Source of the DNA: Geopsychrobacter electrodiphilus DSM 16401
GTDB taxonomy: Bacteria; Desulfobacterota; Desulfuromonadia; Desulfuromonadales; Geopsychrobacteraceae
DNA: 64,000 nt
Assembly: GCF_000384395.1 (NCBI RefSeq)
Contig: NZ_ARWE01000001.1
Span: 1,700,894 to 1,764,893 of the forward strand
Reading direction: 5' to 3'
A program made the position numbers and the translations under genes. Shown here piece by piece: positions 43,407 through 52,107 of the stretch. Below the pieces are notes generated by a model. The model saw nothing but the letters and a program-made list of their open reading frames with translations, searched no databases and was not told the DNA's origin. Positions within the stretch are counted from its first letter, which is position 1. Every line of letters starts with the position of its first letter.

Positions 43407-44849
43407 ATGGAAAATCGTAAAAGGTTCACCAAACTAATCTGGGCCCTGGCGGTCCTCATGGTGACAGCTGGAATCTCCCAGGCCGCTGTGATTACGGAAT
43501 GGGATCAGTCCAACGTCACCCCAATGGCTCCCACCAACGTGGCCAACCCAGGATTGGTCTTCGACCAGTACAACTACATCGAGCCTGGTTCGCTGCTTGA
43601 TCCCAACACCGGCGCCGTCGCCACCGGCGGATTCATGCCGAGTGGCTACTCTAAATACGCCGGCGGCATCAACTACCTGCCGAACGGTGCCATGACCTGG
43701 AAAGAGCGCGACACTCAAGGCCCTGGCCTGAGCATCGTGACTGACGATGATACTACTCACATCAACTGCATCATGTCCGCTGGCTGGAACCCTGATTCCA
43801 CTCCAACCGCGACCCAGATGAGCGACTGGTGGGGCGTTGATAAAAAGCAGTGTTCTGATCCTTTTCAATCGAGCAAGCGTTTCAAAGTTGTCAGCTACAT
43901 GATCGACGCACCTATCGATCTGGACTTCACTGTCAGCGCCAACGGCGCAGATGATATCTACCGGCTCCTGCAGAAGTATGGCAACCAGACTGGTCATCGC
44001 GTCAGCGGCTATACTCAGCAACTCGGTTTTACCGTCAACGGTGTCTTCACCGAAGCGCAGCCTGGCCAAGGTTTGGCCTTTACCCTGAAGAACGGTACCA
44101 AGCACAGCAACGATGCCCCGACTCCGAGCACCATGGCCAACCAGGGTGAACTCGACTCGCTGCTGGCTCACGGCCTGTTCGGCGCTCCAGACAAGCACCA
44201 CACCGCCTCTGGATACTTCAACCCCAACGTCCGCGCTAGTTTCGGCGTGGAAGCTGGGGAAACCTTCATTCGCACCACCGGTATGGCCCCTGTTCACACT
44301 GACCTGTTCGGCGAGTGGATGCCTTCCCAACAGCCGAAGGGCGCTTACTACTTCGATATGGATGGCATCGTTTATACCGACAACGCTCTGGTTGCATCCT
44401 GCGAAGGCGCATTTGACGCAGCCGCAGGTCAGGCCGACCCCGTAAACACGAATGCCGGTTGCGATGGTACCTGGGTGACTTATCGTTCGTCCTACGTTCC
44501 GGTTCAAAACGCTGACGGCACCTATACTATTCCAACTTCGTACGGCATTGATCCAACAAACCGCGATCTTAACCGGACTGAGATTGACAGCGCAACACTC
44601 GCCGCCTGGGCTGCTGATTCACTCTGGATTCCTGGCAACATCGACGATTTTGCTAACGTCAATATCAACGCATATATCGCTGTTGGTAACGCTGCCAACT
44701 GGCCGACCGCTGATACTGATGGCAACGCCAGCTTCACCATCCGGATGACCCCGACCTTTGACCTTGCCACGGCAACAACTGAGCCGGGTACTGATGGACC
44801 TGCTGACTTCATTGTCTCTATCGATGCGCCGACCACGGTCGTAAAGTAA
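43407..44849 (+). CDS. large secreted protein, choice-of-anchor F-like
   Basis: A 480-residue protein from ATG 43407, after a strong AGGAGG site. Signal peptide LAVLMVTAGISQA. The mature part begins VITEWDQSNV and contains TWKERDTQGPG, FDMDGIVYTDNAL and repeated beta-strand segments. This resembles the 'choice-of-anchor F' surface-protein family, whose members end in various sorting signals; none is visible here. Four or more Cys (NCIMS, QCSDP, SCEGAF, GCDGTW) could form disulfides. Codons are rich in third-position C, unlike the neighbours, suggesting high expression or a different history. Confidence 0.68.
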   Translation: MENRKRFTKLIWALAVLMVTAGISQAAVITEWDQSNVTPMAPTNVANPGLVFDQYNYIEPGSLLDPNTGAVATGGFMPSGYSKYAGGINYLPNGAMTWKERDTQGPGLSIVTDDDTTHINCIMSAGWNPDSTPTATQMSDWWGVDKKQCSDPFQSSKRFKVVSYMIDAPIDLDFTVSANGADDIYRLLQKYGNQTGHRVSGYTQQLGFTVNGVFTEAQPGQGLAFTLKNGTKHSNDAPTPSTMANQGELDSLLAHGLFGAPDKHHTASGYFNPNVRASFGVEAGETFIRTTGMAPVHTDLFGEWMPSQQPKGAYYFDMDGIVYTDNALVASCEGAFDAAAGQADPVNTNAGCDGTWVTYRSSYVPVQNADGTYTIPTSYGIDPTNRDLNRTEIDSATLAAWAADSLWIPGNIDDFANVNINAYIAVGNAANWPTADTDGNASFTIRMTPTFDLATATTEPGTDGPADFIVSIDAPTTVVK

Positions 44850-44897
44850 GCGATCAAGTTAACGAACATAAACTGGATAAGATATCTGGAGGATAAA

Positions 44898-45320
44898 ATG
44901 AGAACAACGAAACTTATTTTAATGGCAATGCTCTTTGCCTTTGTCAGCGTCACAATGGCTCACGCGGGCGCTCAGGTCCAAATCAACCAGGCTGCAACAG
45001 TCAAAGCTTCGGTTCAGAACAACAGTCACGACAGCGTTCGTGCTGCTGTCAAAATGACCGGCTACGATGATGCCAATGTCAAAGTTGGCCAGCTTTGCAA
45101 GGAAGCTTGGCTAGGTGAAGGGCGCACCACCGCAATTGAGTACGCCTGGAACGCTCCGGCCTACGCCACCGGCGTCTACTGGCAGGCCAAAGTTGAAGTG
45201 AACGGTGACTGCCCGAACGCAGAAATCACGATGGTTGATTATCATGACTACCACGACAGCGACAGCGACGACAGTGACGATGGTGGTGGTGATAGTGATG
45301 GTGGTCATGGTCATTACTAA
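44898..45320 (+). CDS. small secreted protein with Asp/His-rich C-terminal tail
   Basis: A 140-residue protein with a signal peptide ending AHA and a GGAGG site upstream. Residues about 24-112 look beta-rich with two Cys (QLCKEAW, GDCPNAE). The last 27 residues are almost only Asp, His, Ser, Gly and Tyr (YHDYHDSDSDD ... GGHGHY), a likely metal-binding tail. It lies 48 bp after the large secreted protein and shares its sigma-54 transcript by context. No family is recognised. Confidence 0.7.
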   Translation: MRTTKLILMAMLFAFVSVTMAHAGAQVQINQAATVKASVQNNSHDSVRAAVKMTGYDDANVKVGQLCKEAWLGEGRTTAIEYAWNAPAYATGVYWQAKVEVNGDCPNAEITMVDYHDYHDSDSDDSDDGGGDSDGGHGHY

Positions 45321-45344
45321 TATCTAAGCTGTAACGAAAAAAAA

Positions 45345-45373
45345 ACGGCTGCCGGGTGATTTCGGCAGCCGTT
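45345..45373. terminator. hairpin terminator after the secreted-protein pair
   Basis: An 11 bp perfect stem AACGGCTGCCG / CGGCAGCCGTT with a 7 bp loop. A run of A precedes it (45338-45346), so it would be strongest on the minus strand, but it also closes the 43407-45320 unit. Confidence 0.75.
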
Positions 45374-45445
45374 ATCGTGACGATAGTGCAACACAAGTCC
45401 CTTTCGATTTAGTCGTATTATACAACCCGTCTTCTAGAGGTCGCC

Positions 45446-46798
45446 ATGAAACAGGAGAACACGCATAAGCTTGTAGCCTGGGGATTCTTTTTCGCCATTG
45501 GCGGTGGCTATTTTCTCATGGCGGCACAGTTTCCTTTGGCTTATATCGTTGCAACCTATGAAGATATGGTTGGGGAGTGGGCCCAGGTTTTTCTCTTTGC
45601 AGCAACCATGCTTCTTTCCATCCGTGTAGCCTGCTACAAATCGAGTTACCGACTCTTCTTCGCGATTCTGGCTCTGGCCTGTTTCTATGTCGTCGGCGAG
45701 GAGATCTCCTGGGGGCAAAGAATCTTCAACCTGACGACTCCTGAGTTTTTTAAAACACACAATCTGCAAAACGAAACCAACCTGCATAATTTTTTCACCG
45801 GGCCCATTACAACGACATTGAAACAGACACTCGAATACCTGATCGCTTTGGGTCTGGTTGTTTATGGCCTGCTCTACCCTTTGCTTGTGGCAGCCCGCTG
45901 GAAAATCGCCCTCTGGTTCGACAAAAAAGGGTTAGCGCACCCACCGCTTTATCTTTGGCCGTTTTTTGTTTTAAGTGCCTATCTTGAGCTCGGGTTCATC
46001 AGCTTCAATGAAGCCGAGATCGCCGAGATTCTGATCCCTTTGGCGCTGGCAATCATGGCAGCCAATTACCTGCTGGCTTTACGTAATCCGCAGGCTCTGA
46101 AAGATATCAACCGCTGGAAAATGATTGAATCGAAACGACTCGCCTACCAAACCACAACACTGGCCCTTACGGTCACCTTACTCGCCTTTGCAACTTCTGC
46201 TGCCAGCTATTCGTCAGACTTGGGGGGAAAAATCGATTCCCGCTATTTAAAGGGATTGGAAAAGTTTGCCGACCGTTACAAGCGTTTTGAACAATGGGAG
46301 AGTGCAGCGCAACTCTATCTGCTGGCATCCGCCAATGAACCTCAAAAGGCTGCAATCCTGCGGAATCTGTTCATCTGCTACTCCAATCTGAAAGATGAAC
46401 AGGCGGCCTTATTTTTTCTCACTAAAGCAGAGCAAGCGGATATTGATTTTCTGGCCAGTGAGCCATTGAGTGTTGGGTCCCACCTGTCCCTGGTGGAAAC
46501 CTATGAACTGATGAAAGATAAGGACCGCGCCGCTGATCATTTGCGAGGAAGTCTGGACATTGCCAGACTTAATGCCCAAAGGTTTCCCGATAGTGCCTCG
46601 GCGGCCTATTGGCTCGGCAGGGCAGAAGAAAAAACTGGTAACTTAAGCAAAGCATCGAAGGAATATCAACGTGCTGCGCAGATACGTCCTGGCGTTCTCA
46701 GGTATCAAAAAGCGATTCTGTATTTGAATCGGCAACTGGAGATCTCTGGCCATGCCGGTTCAGCGGCGGTGATGGCGTTAACGCTCAATGTCAAATAG
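45446..46798 (+). CDS. polytopic membrane protein with C-terminal TPR region
   Basis: A 450-residue protein. Hydrophobic helices span residues about 10-30, 45-62, 68-88, 128-150, 170-192, 195-212 and 232-254. Between helices 3 and 4 is the conserved-looking segment GEEISWGQRIF with NLQNETNLHNFF. After residue 265 come TPR-like helical pairs (WESAAQLYLLASANEP, AAYWLGRAEEKTGNLSKASKEYQRAAQIRPG). No named family is assigned. It starts 125 bp after the small secreted protein, beyond a hairpin, and may belong to the same surface system. Confidence 0.75.
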   Translation: MKQENTHKLVAWGFFFAIGGGYFLMAAQFPLAYIVATYEDMVGEWAQVFLFAATMLLSIRVACYKSSYRLFFAILALACFYVVGEEISWGQRIFNLTTPEFFKTHNLQNETNLHNFFTGPITTTLKQTLEYLIALGLVVYGLLYPLLVAARWKIALWFDKKGLAHPPLYLWPFFVLSAYLELGFISFNEAEIAEILIPLALAIMAANYLLALRNPQALKDINRWKMIESKRLAYQTTTLALTVTLLAFATSAASYSSDLGGKIDSRYLKGLEKFADRYKRFEQWESAAQLYLLASANEPQKAAILRNLFICYSNLKDEQAALFFLTKAEQADIDFLASEPLSVGSHLSLVETYELMKDKDRAADHLRGSLDIARLNAQRFPDSASAAYWLGRAEEKTGNLSKASKEYQRAAQIRPGVLRYQKAILYLNRQLEISGHAGSAAVMALTLNVK

Positions 46799-46803
46799 GC
46801 TAT

Positions 46804-46837
46804 AAAAAAGGGTTCCGACAGTCTGACTGTCGGAACC
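46804..46837 (-). terminator. terminator of metY
   Basis: A perfect 12 bp stem GGTTCCGACAGT / ACTGTCGGAACC with a 3 bp loop, flanked by six A on the plus strand, i.e. a T-run for leftward transcription. It lies between convergent genes and may work in both directions. Confidence 0.88.
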
Positions 46838-46889
46838 CCGGTAATACCTATCTGATGTAATTTGTCACCTGTGAAAACAGGGGCATTTT

Positions 46890-48176
46890 TTAGCTGGCGG
46901 CCGTTAGTGCCTGATCCAAATCAGCGATAATGTCCTTTATATCTTCGATTCCCACCGAGATGCGGATGTAATCTGACGTTACGCCTGCCGCTTCCTGCTC
47001 AGCTGCGTTTAGTTGCTGGTGAGTCGTCGAAGCCGGGTGGATGACCAGAGTCTTGGCGTCACCGATATTTGCCAGGTGGCTGGCAAGTTTGACATTGTCG
47101 ATGAATTTCGTCCCTGCTGCTGCGCCTCCCTTAATCCCGAACCCGATGATCGCCCCCTGGCCTTTGGGCAGGTAGCGCTGGGCGTTTTTGTAATCCTTGT
47201 GGCTCTCCAGACCTGGATAGTTTACCCAGGCGACCTGAGGGTGCTTTTCGAGAAACTGAGCAACCTTAAGGGCGTTCTCACAGTGACGCGGCATACGCAC
47301 GTGCAGGGTCTCGAGACCTTGCAGGAAATAGAAGGCGTTGGTCGGCGACAAGCAGGGGCCCAGGTCGCGCAGCAGGGTGAGGCGCATCTTGAGGATGTAG
47401 GCCAGATTGCCGAGTGCTTCGTGATAAACCAGCCCGTGATAGCTCGGATCGGGCGTGGTGTATTCGTCAAAGCGACCGCTTGACCAGTCGAAGTTTCCAC
47501 TGTCGACCACCGCGCCACCGATACTGGTGCCGTGACCGCCGATAAATTTGGTGAGCGAATAACAGACGATATCTGCGCCGTGCTCAATCGGCTTGAACAG
47601 CATTGGTGTCGCGACGGTATTGTCGACAATGAACGGCAGCTTGTTGTCGTGGGCAAGCTTAGCGAGGGCCTCAAAATCATCGACATTGTTTTTGGGGTTA
47701 CCGATGGTTTCGGTGTAGACCGCCTTGGTGTTTTCATCGATCGCTGCTGAGACTTTCGCCAGATCCGAGGTGTCGACAAATTTAACCGTGATCCCCATCC
47801 GTTTGAAGGTGTGGTGAAACAGGTTGTAGGTGCCACCGTAGAGATTGTTGCCGGCGATAATATTATCCCCGCACTTGGCCAGATTTAAAATAGCCAGAGC
47901 GATCGCCGAAGATCCGGAGGCCAGGGCCAGGGCGCCGACACCACCATCAAGTTCGGCCAGGCGCTTCTCAAGCACATCTGTCGTCGGATTCATCAAGCGG
48001 GTGTAGATATTCCCCATCTCTTTCAAAGAAAAAAGGTTGGCCGCATGTTCTGCCGAATTAAAGGTATAAGATGTTGTCTGGTAGATTGGCACGGCGCGCG
48101 AGTTGGTGGTCGGGTCAGGGATCTGACCAGCATGCAGGGTAAGAGTGCCATCCTGATATTTGATTTCCTCAGACAT
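46890..48176 (-). CDS. metY: O-acetylhomoserine sulfhydrylase (MetY, Cys/Met PLP enzyme)
   Basis: A 428-residue PLP enzyme that makes homocysteine from O-acetylhomoserine and sulfide. Motifs: [31 protein letters not shown] (first part quoted), substrate loop, and the PLP lysine Lys210 in [10 protein letters not shown]. Length (428) and [10 protein letters not shown] match the sulfhydrylase branch over cystathionine gamma-synthase. Single-gene unit with its own promoter and terminator. Confidence 0.93.
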   Translation of the reverse strand: MSEEIKYQDGTLTLHAGQIPDPTTNSRAVPIYQTTSYTFNSAEHAANLFSLKEMGNIYTRLMNPTTDVLEKRLAELDGGVGALALASGSSAIALAILNLAKCGDNIIAGNNLYGGTYNLFHHTFKRMGITVKFVDTSDLAKVSAAIDENTKAVYTETIGNPKNNVDDFEALAKLAHDNKLPFIVDNTVATPMLFKPIEHGADIVCYSLTKFIGGHGTSIGGAVVDSGNFDWSSGRFDEYTTPDPSYHGLVYHEALGNLAYILKMRLTLLRDLGPCLSPTNAFYFLQGLETLHVRMPRHCENALKVAQFLEKHPQVAWVNYPGLESHKDYKNAQRYLPKGQGAIIGFGIKGGAAAGTKFIDNVKLASHLANIGDAKTLVIHPASTTHQQLNAAEQEAAGVTSDYIRISVGIEDIKDIIADLDQALTAAS

Positions 48177-48473
48177 TTGTTTGACTCCTTTGCGTGGGGT
48201 AATATTATTCTATGTAAACAAGCAGAACACTCAAGAATAGATTTTAAACATCTATACCAGCCAGCCGATCATTGTGCAAGCCCTTTGATACAAGTCCTGT
48301 GTAAAAATGTCTGTCCTGATTTCTCTCTGGGGAAAATCTATGTTTCTAACTCAACGAACAAGAAAAGCGTTGCAGTTTTTATGAAATCGAATCATACCAG
48401 AACCGCCCTGGCTAACATAGCCTCAGTGACTGTTTGATTGCAGTTGTCCGCTCGCTGTACGAGAATGTTGATT
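48177..48473. other. intergenic region between divergent metY and the NFACT gene
   Basis: About 297 bp without a gene. It holds a likely metY promoter (listed separately). No SAM riboswitch core or S-box sequence is visible on the metY strand, and no RNA gene is recognised. Confidence 0.5.
48207..48234 (-). promoter_or_regulatory. candidate sigma-70 promoter of metY
   Basis: On the minus strand TTGAGT, a 16 bp spacer and TAGAAT, about 31 bp before the metY ATG, followed by an AAAGGAG ribosome site. Confidence 0.4.
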
Positions 48474-50165
48474 ATGCTGAAAATTGATTATTTCCTGCTT
48501 GAACTCATTGTTGCGGAACTGAGAGCTAAACTTTCAGGCGCCAGTCTGGCCAAGGTTCATCAACCCGGTGACGACAGTCTGGTGCTACGCCTCTGGAATG
48601 GCAGGCAGACGCTGAAACTTCTGCTGCAGGTCGGGTCCGAGTCCCGGCTTCATCTGACCCGACAGGAGTTCAATAACCCTTTCCAGCCCCCGCGGTTCTG
48701 CCAATTACTTCGTTCACGGCTGAAGCGTCTTGAAACGATTAGACTGCTCGGCTACGAGCGAGTGGTTGAACTCTGCTTTGATGGTGTCGATCAGCGTTAC
48801 CGACTGGTCTGTGAACTGATCGGAAACAGGGGCAATCTTTATCTGTTTGATGCTGCCGACTTGTTGATCGACGCCCTGCATAAACCGCAAATGGTTGGAG
48901 ATCGCCTGTTACGACGTGGTGAGCCCTATATCCCCTTAACCCAGACTGTTCGACTGAATCTTGCTGACCCGAATCTCGTCCCTCCGGAGAACCTGTATGA
49001 TGCGCCACAGCTTGAGCAATGGCTGATGCAGGAGGTCTCTCCCATGTCAAAAGGGCAAGCTGCCGTGCTTGGAGCGGCAGTTCACCAAAAATCGGATATT
49101 CTCAAGGTCTTTTCGCAATTTAAGGAGGATTGGCTACGGCAGAGAGGCCAGGTGTCTCTGATCGAATCTGAAAGTCAACCGCGTCTGGTTGCCTATTCAG
49201 GCGTTGGGGCGCGGGTATTAAAATCCGCCACCGATGGTTTGTCTCAATTTCTCGATCAGTGTTTTTCTCCTTCTGAAGAAGTTGTCTCTGAAATTGGTGA
49301 GCGCGCCAGGTTTCGTCACATTGTTAAAACTCAAATTTCGCGGCTGCAAAAACGCCAAAAAAATATTGTGGTAGAGCAGCAAAAGAGCGAAAGTTTTACC
49401 GAGCGTCGTCATCAGGGCGAGCTGCTCCTCGCCAATTTGCCTCTTGTAAAAAAGGGGATGCGATCGGTTGAGGTAACAGACTGGGGTGTTGATCCTCCAC
49501 AAGCGGTAACCATTGAACTGCAGGCCGAGCTCAACCCGCAGGAGAATGCGGCCCGTCTTTTTAAACGTTACAAAAAGGAGAAGCGCGGGGTTGACCACGT
49601 TGAGCGACGTCAGCAGGAAACCGCTGAAGAACTGGAGTGGCTTGAATCCTTATTGTTGGCGCTTGATGAGGCGCAGGAAGCCAGTGATGTAATTGAAGTC
49701 GGGCTAGAGTTGCTGGCCGCCGGCTTGATTTCAGTTAAAAAAAGTGAACCGGTCAGCCGTCGCAAGGTCAGCGCTGAACCACGCCTCAACCAGACCCTGT
49801 CGCCGGGTGGTTTAAGAATCTTCTGGGGACGGAATAACCGGAGCAACGATCATTTGTCCGCGCATATGACCGCAGCTGATGATCTGTGGTTTCACGCCTA
49901 CCAGATGCCGGGTTGCCATCTGGTCTTGAAACGGGATGGGATCAAGGGTGATTTCTCCGCCGCAGACATTGAATATGCCGCGCGCATTGCTGCGGGTTTT
50001 AGTCGGGGAAAAGATGAACCCAGGGTTGACGTTATCGTCACCGAGGGCCGCCATGTCAAACGGCCCAAGGGGGCTAAACCGGGGTTGGTTACCCTCACCG
50101 AACATCGAACCTTGCGGGTCTTTCCACTGCGGGTGAGAACTGATGAAAATCCGCTAGATAACTAG
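48474..50165 (+). CDS. NFACT family protein (Rqc2/FbpA-like)
   Basis: A 563-residue protein from ATG 48474 (GAGA nine bases upstream; in-frame ATG 48465 is an alternative). N-terminal NFACT-N domain (KIDYFLLELIVAEL, HLTRQEF), a central coiled coil (about 270-430) and the C-terminal NFACT-R motif NNRSNDHLSAHMTAADDLW (partly quoted) with HLVLKRDG. Bacterial RqcH homologues bind stalled 50S subunits and add Ala tails; others bind fibronectin. Full length. Confidence 0.9.
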   Translation: MLKIDYFLLELIVAELRAKLSGASLAKVHQPGDDSLVLRLWNGRQTLKLLLQVGSESRLHLTRQEFNNPFQPPRFCQLLRSRLKRLETIRLLGYERVVELCFDGVDQRYRLVCELIGNRGNLYLFDAADLLIDALHKPQMVGDRLLRRGEPYIPLTQTVRLNLADPNLVPPENLYDAPQLEQWLMQEVSPMSKGQAAVLGAAVHQKSDILKVFSQFKEDWLRQRGQVSLIESESQPRLVAYSGVGARVLKSATDGLSQFLDQCFSPSEEVVSEIGERARFRHIVKTQISRLQKRQKNIVVEQQKSESFTERRHQGELLLANLPLVKKGMRSVEVTDWGVDPPQAVTIELQAELNPQENAARLFKRYKKEKRGVDHVERRQQETAEELEWLESLLLALDEAQEASDVIEVGLELLAAGLISVKKSEPVSRRKVSAEPRLNQTLSPGGLRIFWGRNNRSNDHLSAHMTAADDLWFHAYQMPGCHLVLKRDGIKGDFSAADIEYAARIAAGFSRGKDEPRVDVIVTEGRHVKRPKGAKPGLVTLTEHRTLRVFPLRVRTDENPLDN

Positions 50166-50174
50166 AATTTTTTG

Positions 50175-50203
50175 TTGCAATCGGAAAATCCCTTTGGTAT
50201 AAA
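50175..50203 (+). promoter_or_regulatory. sigma-70 promoter of tRNA-Leu
   Basis: TTGCAA (50175-50180), a 17 bp spacer and TATAAA (50198-50203), ending 14 bp before the mature tRNA 5' end. Confidence 0.65.
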
Positions 50204-50217
50204 CATGCTCGCTTCAA

Positions 50218-50304
50218 GCCGCGGTGGTGGAATTGGTAGACACGCTGGTTTCAGGGACCAGTTTTCGCAAGGAAGTGGGAGTTCGAGTCTCCCCCGCGGC
50301 ACCA
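50218..50304 (+). tRNA. tRNA-Leu (anticodon CAG)
   Basis: Acceptor stem GCCGCGG (50218-50224) pairs with CCGCGGC (50294-50300), followed by A and CCA encoded in the gene. The anticodon stem CTGGT/ACCAG encloses loop TTCAGGG, so the anticodon is CAG. A long variable arm and GTTCGAGTC T-arm are class II features of tRNA-Leu. Length 87 bases with CCA. Confidence 0.96.
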
Positions 50305-50315
50305 AACAAGATCAA

Positions 50316-50346
50316 AGCCCGATCACGAAAGTGGTCGGGCTTTTTT
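50316..50346 (+). terminator. Rho-independent terminator after tRNA-Leu
   Basis: Stem AGCCCGATCAC / GTGGTCGGGCT (one G-T pair) with a GAAA loop, then a run of T to 50346. It starts 11 bp after the tRNA. Confidence 0.92.
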
Positions 50347-50423
50347 GTTTCTGCTGATAAGAGATCCAGCTCAGGAAGGGCCGCCCGCACGGAAAAAGGT
50401 GAATCTCTCCGGCGGAACCTCAT

Positions 50424-50453
50424 AAAAAAAGTCTGATCCCGCAATTGGTCAGG
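50424..50453 (-). terminator. probable terminator of the AMMECR1-MTHFR-rubredoxin unit
   Basis: On the minus strand CTGACC and GGATCAG can pair (one bulge), followed by ACTTTTTTT. It lies just after the rubredoxin stop. Confidence 0.5.
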
Positions 50454-50457
50454 TTTT

Positions 50458-50616
50458 CTAGTCGAGGGGATCGAAAACGTCTTTGCCTAGATAACAGAGC
50501 GGACAGCACCAGTCTTGGGGCAGATCCTCGAATCGAGTGCCTGGCGGAATATTCGCTGACGGGTCTCCGATCGCCGGGTCGTAGGTATATCCGCAGTTTG
50601 TACAGATGTAACGCAT
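50458..50616 (-). CDS. rubredoxin
   Basis: A 52-residue protein from the ATG at 50616 (GGAGAAACC site just upstream; a longer in-frame reading has no rubredoxin features before this Met). Fe(Cys)4 knuckles [12 protein letters not shown] and [13 protein letters not shown], plus [14 protein letters not shown] small electron carrier of anaerobes. It starts 22 bp after the MTHFR gene on the same strand and may supply it with electrons, which is inference. Confidence 0.96.
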   Translation of the reverse strand: MRYICTNCGYTYDPAIGDPSANIPPGTRFEDLPQDWCCPLCYLGKDVFDPLD

Positions 50617-50638
50617 GGTTTCTCCGTGTTGAAATTTG

Positions 50639-51379
50639 TTATAGAAGGCCACCCAGATACTTCTGGATATCGGTTCTGATCGGCATGAAGTAGATGTTTC
50701 CTTTCCCATTGCGGACAAAATTCAGCGCATCAATGGCGAAATGTCGGTTCCATTCGAGGGTTGGTTTAAAATCGGGGGGGAAAACTGCATTGTTTTTGTT
50801 CTCCCAGTAGTGCTGGCTATTTAAGCTCATGACTGGTGAAACGCCCCACCAGACCTCAATCTCTGGAAGTTGATCGCGATAAAGATCCATCAGCCGCAGA
50901 TCGAAAAACGGCTGTGTGAAAAAACCATCGGCGCCAGCATCAATTTTTGTCCGAACATAATCAATTTCAGCTTTAATTCCGCTACGGTACGGGTCGATTC
51001 CGGCATAAATCTTGAGCGACGGCAGGTCGCGTTTAAGGCGCGAGATGAAATCGATGCAGCTGGTGCGGTAGCTGCGCCGGGACATGTCTTGTGGGGGATC
51101 CCCGGTTATTACCAGCACCGCCTCAATCCCTTTTCCGGTTAAATCATTCAGGATGGGCAGGGGCTTTGACAGATCAAAATCGATCGCCCGCAGATGCGGA
51201 ATAGTGTGAGAGAAATTTTCAGCAGCCAAACGGCATCCTTCCCAGCTGCGCAGATCAAAACGCAGAATATCCGGGATATTGATCCGGTCGATGACGGGTA
51301 GATGTTGCTTGACCAGGGCCAGCTCTTTACAGAGCGCTTCGGCGGTTCTGGGGACGAGCTCCAGTGATATTTCAGTCAT
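50639..51379 (-). CDS. methylenetetrahydrofolate reductase (MetF-like, short form)
   Basis: A 246-residue TIM-barrel flavoprotein family member. Matches: SLELVPR (catalytic Glu segment), [22 protein letters not shown] and a C-terminal [12 protein letters not shown] helix. It is about 40 residues shorter than E. coli MetF (296) and has a divergent N-terminus. It reduces methylene-THF to methyl-THF for methionine synthesis or runs in the Wood-Ljungdahl direction. It overlaps the AMMECR1 gene by 8 bp and precedes rubredoxin. Confidence 0.85.
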   Translation of the reverse strand: MTEISLELVPRTAEALCKELALVKQHLPVIDRINIPDILRFDLRSWEGCRLAAENFSHTIPHLRAIDFDLSKPLPILNDLTGKGIEAVLVITGDPPQDMSRRSYRTSCIDFISRLKRDLPSLKIYAGIDPYRSGIKAEIDYVRTKIDAGADGFFTQPFFDLRLMDLYRDQLPEIEVWWGVSPVMSLNSQHYWENKNNAVFPPDFKPTLEWNRHFAIDALNFVRNGKGNIYFMPIRTDIQKYLGGLL

Positions 51380-51941
51380 GCCTGCTTTCCTGATTGTCGT
51401 TTTCAGAAATAATTTGAGCGGAAAAAATATAGATTTCGGTTTGCGGGGATTGCCAGGCGTTCTGCGGTAATCCGGCCTTAATACAGGTCTGTTTGAGAAA
51501 GGTCAGGCGATCCCATTTATGTTCCAGGGCAACCTGTGGCAGAAGGACCCCGCGGCTGTAGCCGTTAGTGAGGTAGATGCCATGTGTGCCGACGTTAATA
51601 AGGGTGGTATCTGCAATCTTTTCGAGCGGGGAAAGTATAGATATTTCGAGTTTGTAATGTGCAATGTCTGCCGCTCCCATCGGGTGAAAGCGTGGGTCCG
51701 CCGTCGCTGCGGCCACCGCCATCTCGGCGACTTCAATGTAAATCGGTTTCTCGCTGACAAAATGGCCGATGCAGCCCCGCAGGCAATCGTTGATTGTGAT
51801 CGTTACAAAGCATCCAACGGCCTGGTTCAGGAGCTCCCCGGTCAAATTTACGCTGGGGAGGGGTTTTTTGCTGAGACGGGCATCGATTGCATCACGCGCA
51901 ACCTTCAGCAATATTTCACCTGATTTTTTGTCAAGCAGCAT
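51372..51941 (-). CDS. AmmeMemoRadiSam system protein A (AMMECR1 domain)
   Basis: A 189-residue AMMECR1-domain protein: LRGCIGHF, DPRFHPMG, LEISILSPLEKI, HGIYLTNGYSRGVLLPQV. In many anaerobes it is encoded with a Memo-like dioxygenase homologue and a radical SAM protein; neither lies in this window. Function unknown. First gene of the minus-strand unit with MTHFR and rubredoxin. Confidence 0.9.
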   Translation of the reverse strand: MLLDKKSGEILLKVARDAIDARLSKKPLPSVNLTGELLNQAVGCFVTITINDCLRGCIGHFVSEKPIYIEVAEMAVAAATADPRFHPMGAADIAHYKLEISILSPLEKIADTTLINVGTHGIYLTNGYSRGVLLPQVALEHKWDRLTFLKQTCIKAGLPQNAWQSPQTEIYIFSAQIISENDNQESRHD

Positions 51942-52107
51942 AGCAGAAGTCTCTTTGTGAATCGCGCTGGCCAGTTTGGTCTATACTCTGCGATAATAGA
52001 AGCTTAAGGGTAAGACTGGCAAGGAATTATCCAGGTCAGTCTATAGCCGTTCTCTGCTAAGCAGACGATATTTTTAACCCTAACCTTGTATTTAGAGGGA
52101 TTCACTC

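Noticed and set aside
43434-44507. A 357-codon open frame on the minus strand
   Set aside because: It lies fully inside the secreted-protein gene; C-rich third positions of that gene remove stops on the other strand. No signal, motif or ribosome site.
48177-48473. Possible SAM riboswitch upstream of metY
   Set aside because: No S-box core or conserved SAM-II/III/IV elements could be found on the metY strand; only an ordinary promoter is seen.
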